Origin: UBA1858 sp965658595
GTDB lineage: Bacteria; Pseudomonadota; Gammaproteobacteria; UBA4575
Assembly (NCBI GenBank): GCA_965658595.1
Contig: CBFHSW010000040.1
Span: 1-7,576, forward strand
Direction of reading: 5' to 3'
DNA: 7,576 bases
Shown here one piece after another: positions 6,222 to 7,576 of the stretch. A model generated the notes under the pieces. That model was given only the letters and a program-made list of their open reading frames with translations. It did no database searches and was not told where the DNA came from. The stretch's first letter is position 1. Each line of letters opens with the position of its first letter. The translations under genes were made by a program, and so were the position numbers.

Positions 6222-7016
6222 TCAAGGCTCGATATTAAGAAATTTCAGAGTATTACTATGGGTATCATGGCACAACTGCTCCAACTCATCACCACGATGA
6301 TCAGCAATGTGCTGGGCAATATGAGGCAGAAAACTCGGCTCGTTACGATTATCCTTGGGGCGAGGTTGATAGGTGCGTGGGATTAAATAAGGCGCATCGG
6401 TCTCAATCATGAGTCGGTCATGCGGGATCAACTTTACTAATTCATGCAAATGAGTGCCACGCCGCTCATCACAAATCCAACCTGTGATGCCTATATATAA
6501 ATCCATTTCTATATAACGTTCTAATGCTATACGAGACCCAGTAAAACAATGCACCACCGTAGGCCCAAGTGCATGTTGGTATTCTTTAAGGATCGCAATA
6601 AAATCCTCGTGCGCATCACGCTCATGTAAAAACAGAGGCTTGTTCAATTCGATGGCAAGCTCAATTTGTTGGCGAAAAGCATGCTGTTGTTGGTCCAGTG
6701 TGGAAAAATTCCGATGATAATCCAAACCGGCCTCACCGATGGCTTTAACACGATCTGATTGGGCTAGTTGAGTCAATGTGTCGAGTGTGTCCGCCTGCCA
6801 ACTTTTGGCACAATGAGGATGTACTCCTACGGTAGCATACATTCCTGCCTGATGGCGTTCGGCGAGCTCTACCGCAAAGCGACTGTCATCCTGATCGGAA
6901 CCACTGACAAGAAAGTGACTGACACCTGCCAGTTGAGCGCGTGCCAACAAGGCCTCTTCGTCGTTGCGGAATTTAGAGCTTGTGAAGTTAAAACAAAGAT
7001 CAAACAGTTGCATCAT
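6222..7016 (-). CDS. tatD: TatD, metal-dependent DNase of the TatD family
   Basis: TatD is a cytoplasmic TIM-barrel metallohydrolase; the E. coli protein is a 3'-5' exonuclease on single-stranded DNA and RNA linked to oxidative DNA damage, and is not needed for Tat export. The 264-aa product has GVHPH (64-68), IGEAGLDY (93-100) with Glu95, LHERDAH (130-136) with His131, VVHCFTG (154-160) with His156, and ETDAPYL (205-211) with Asp207, covering most metal ligands. The first HxH of YcfH/YjjV-type relatives is replaced by CFN (8-10), just as E. coli TatD has GVN, and NFTSSKF follows. This supports TatD proper. Two tandem ATGs occur at 7014-7016 and 7011-7013; AAAGGA sits only about 2 nt from the first, so the second may be the true start (263 aa). 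The start overlaps the trhO end. Confidence 0.94.
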   Translation of the reverse strand: MMQLFDLCFNFTSSKFRNDEEALLARAQLAGVSHFLVSGSDQDDSRFAVELAERHQAGMYATVGVHPHCAKSWQADTLDTLTQLAQSDRVKAIGEAGLDYHRNFSTLDQQQHAFRQQIELAIELNKPLFLHERDAHEDFIAILKEYQHALGPTVVHCFTGSRIALERYIEMDLYIGITGWICDERRGTHLHELVKLIPHDRLMIETDAPYLIPRTYQPRPKDNRNEPSFLPHIAQHIADHRGDELEQLCHDTHSNTLKFLNIEP

Positions 7017-7576
7017 CTTCCTTTAACTTTGGGTTAGTATCAGTGTTACTTGCTTCAGATTGTTGTTCGTTTTTGAGTGCTAAACAGATTTTACAAAATT
7101 CATGTTCATCCTCTTTAAGTATCAATTGGCAATCGATGCAAAGATTGAAATGTTCGGCAGCGAGGTCAGAATTAATTGATACACGATCATCAAATACAAA
7201 ACAATTGCCATGCCAGTGCGCGCCTTTGCTTTGTTTTAAATATTCGATAATGCCTCCGTGCAATTGATAGATATTGTCTAAGCCTTGCTTCTCGAGATAA
7301 GGCCCAGCTTTTTCGCAACGGATGCCACCAGTGCAAAATGTCACTATTGGTTTATCTTTAGGGAGTGTCTGGATTTGTTCATTTTTGGTTTGTAACTTTC
7401 TAAAACGACGTAAATCTAGCTGTGTCGCGGTATCGAATGTGCCTAACTGGTATTCAAAATCATTGCGCAGGTCCAGAAGGATAAAGTCACGTCCTTCATC
7501 CAGCCATTTCTGTAATTCTTTAGGCGCAAGATATTGATGATCACAGTCTCCGACTTTGATCGCAGGATCTTCTATG
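7000..7576 (-). CDS. trhO: TrhO (YceA) tRNA uridine hydroxylase, N-terminus cut by window edge
   Basis: TrhO performs oxygen-dependent hydroxylation of uridine 34 in certain tRNAs, giving 5-hydroxyuridine, a step toward wobble modification. The window holds the last 191 residues; reading frame is open to the edge. They comprise the rhodanese-like domain, with LLDLRNDFEYQLGTF (33-47, window numbering) and the active loop FCTGGIRCEKA (80-90) with Cys81. NIYQLHGGIIEYL follows. A C-terminal four-cysteine knuckle (Cys146, Cys149, Cys161, Cys164) may bind zinc, followed by a charged, low-complexity tail. The family protein is normally about 300-350 aa with an N-terminal ferredoxin/acylphosphatase-like domain, so the missing part lies beyond 7576. 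A GTG at 7342-7344 is internal, not a start. The stop overlaps the tatD start by 17 bases. It probably leads the trhO-tatD-bolA-DUF465 unit. Confidence 0.92.
   Translation of the reverse strand, partial: IEDPAIKVGDCDHQYLAPKELQKWLDEGRDFILLDLRNDFEYQLGTFDTATQLDLRRFRKLQTKNEQIQTLPKDKPIVTFCTGGIRCEKAGPYLEKQGLDNIYQLHGGIIEYLKQSKGAHWHGNCFVFDDRVSINSDLAAEHFNLCIDCQLILKEDEHEFCKICLALKNEQQSEASNTDTNPKLKEDDATV

Noticed and set aside
6177..6386. Plus-strand 69-aa frame over the tatD 3' end
   Set aside because: It is antisense to the conserved tatD C-terminus and has no recognisable feature or ribosome site.
7000..7344. Separate 114-aa gene starting with GTG at 7344
   Set aside because: The frame stays open to the window edge and upstream codons encode the rest of the rhodanese domain, so the GTG is internal to trhO.
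1..7576. Mobile element, defence system, CRISPR array, tRNA or prophage
   Set aside because: No terminal repeats, transposase or integrase motifs, spaced direct-repeat arrays or cloverleaf were seen; all genes fit housekeeping families.

Overview
The window is an ordinary housekeeping stretch from a gammaproteobacterium. BolA, TatD (with the E. coli-type N-terminus lacking HxH), the DUF465 and DUF3301 proteins and the SseA-like sulfurtransferase all read as gammaproteobacterial types. Pairing a pyrophosphate-dependent phosphofructokinase (PPi-PFK) with a normal adenylate kinase suggests a methylotroph, methanotroph or sulfur oxidiser, since PPi-PFK is common in those groups. That placement is inference. 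Codon use looks even and moderately AT-rich throughout. I saw no insertion sequence, prophage, tRNA, rRNA or CRISPR array.

Left (1-1440): the PPi-PFK gene runs leftward and is cut by the window start. A 346-bp non-coding region separates it from the divergent adk gene. This region holds candidate promoters, an exact 12-bp palindrome beside a perfect TATAAT box, and a cluster of ATGAC repeats.

Centre, rightward (1441-5642): adk, a DUF3301 membrane-anchored protein and a ferredoxin-reductase-like protein form a probable operon. After about 230 bp containing a plausible sigma70 promoter and a 13-bp dyad, a second unit follows: a 3-mercaptopyruvate sulfurtransferase (sseA-like), a zinc-ribbon Nudix hydrolase, and an unrecognised 125-aa protein with a receiver-like strand pattern.

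Right, leftward (5639-7576): trhO (5' end outside the window), tatD, bolA and a DUF465 gene are tightly packed, with a trhO/tatD overlap and 2 nt between bolA and DUF465. This unit meets the rightward one tail to tail with a 4-bp overlap of stop codons.

Shared themes are nucleotide and pyrophosphate energy balance (PPi-PFK, Adk, Nudix) and sulfur or Fe-S chemistry (ferredoxin-like protein, two rhodanese-fold proteins, BolA). The genes most worth follow-up are the reductase-like protein, whose FAD and NAD motifs are both altered, and the 125-aa unknown. I found no convincing new multi-gene system.
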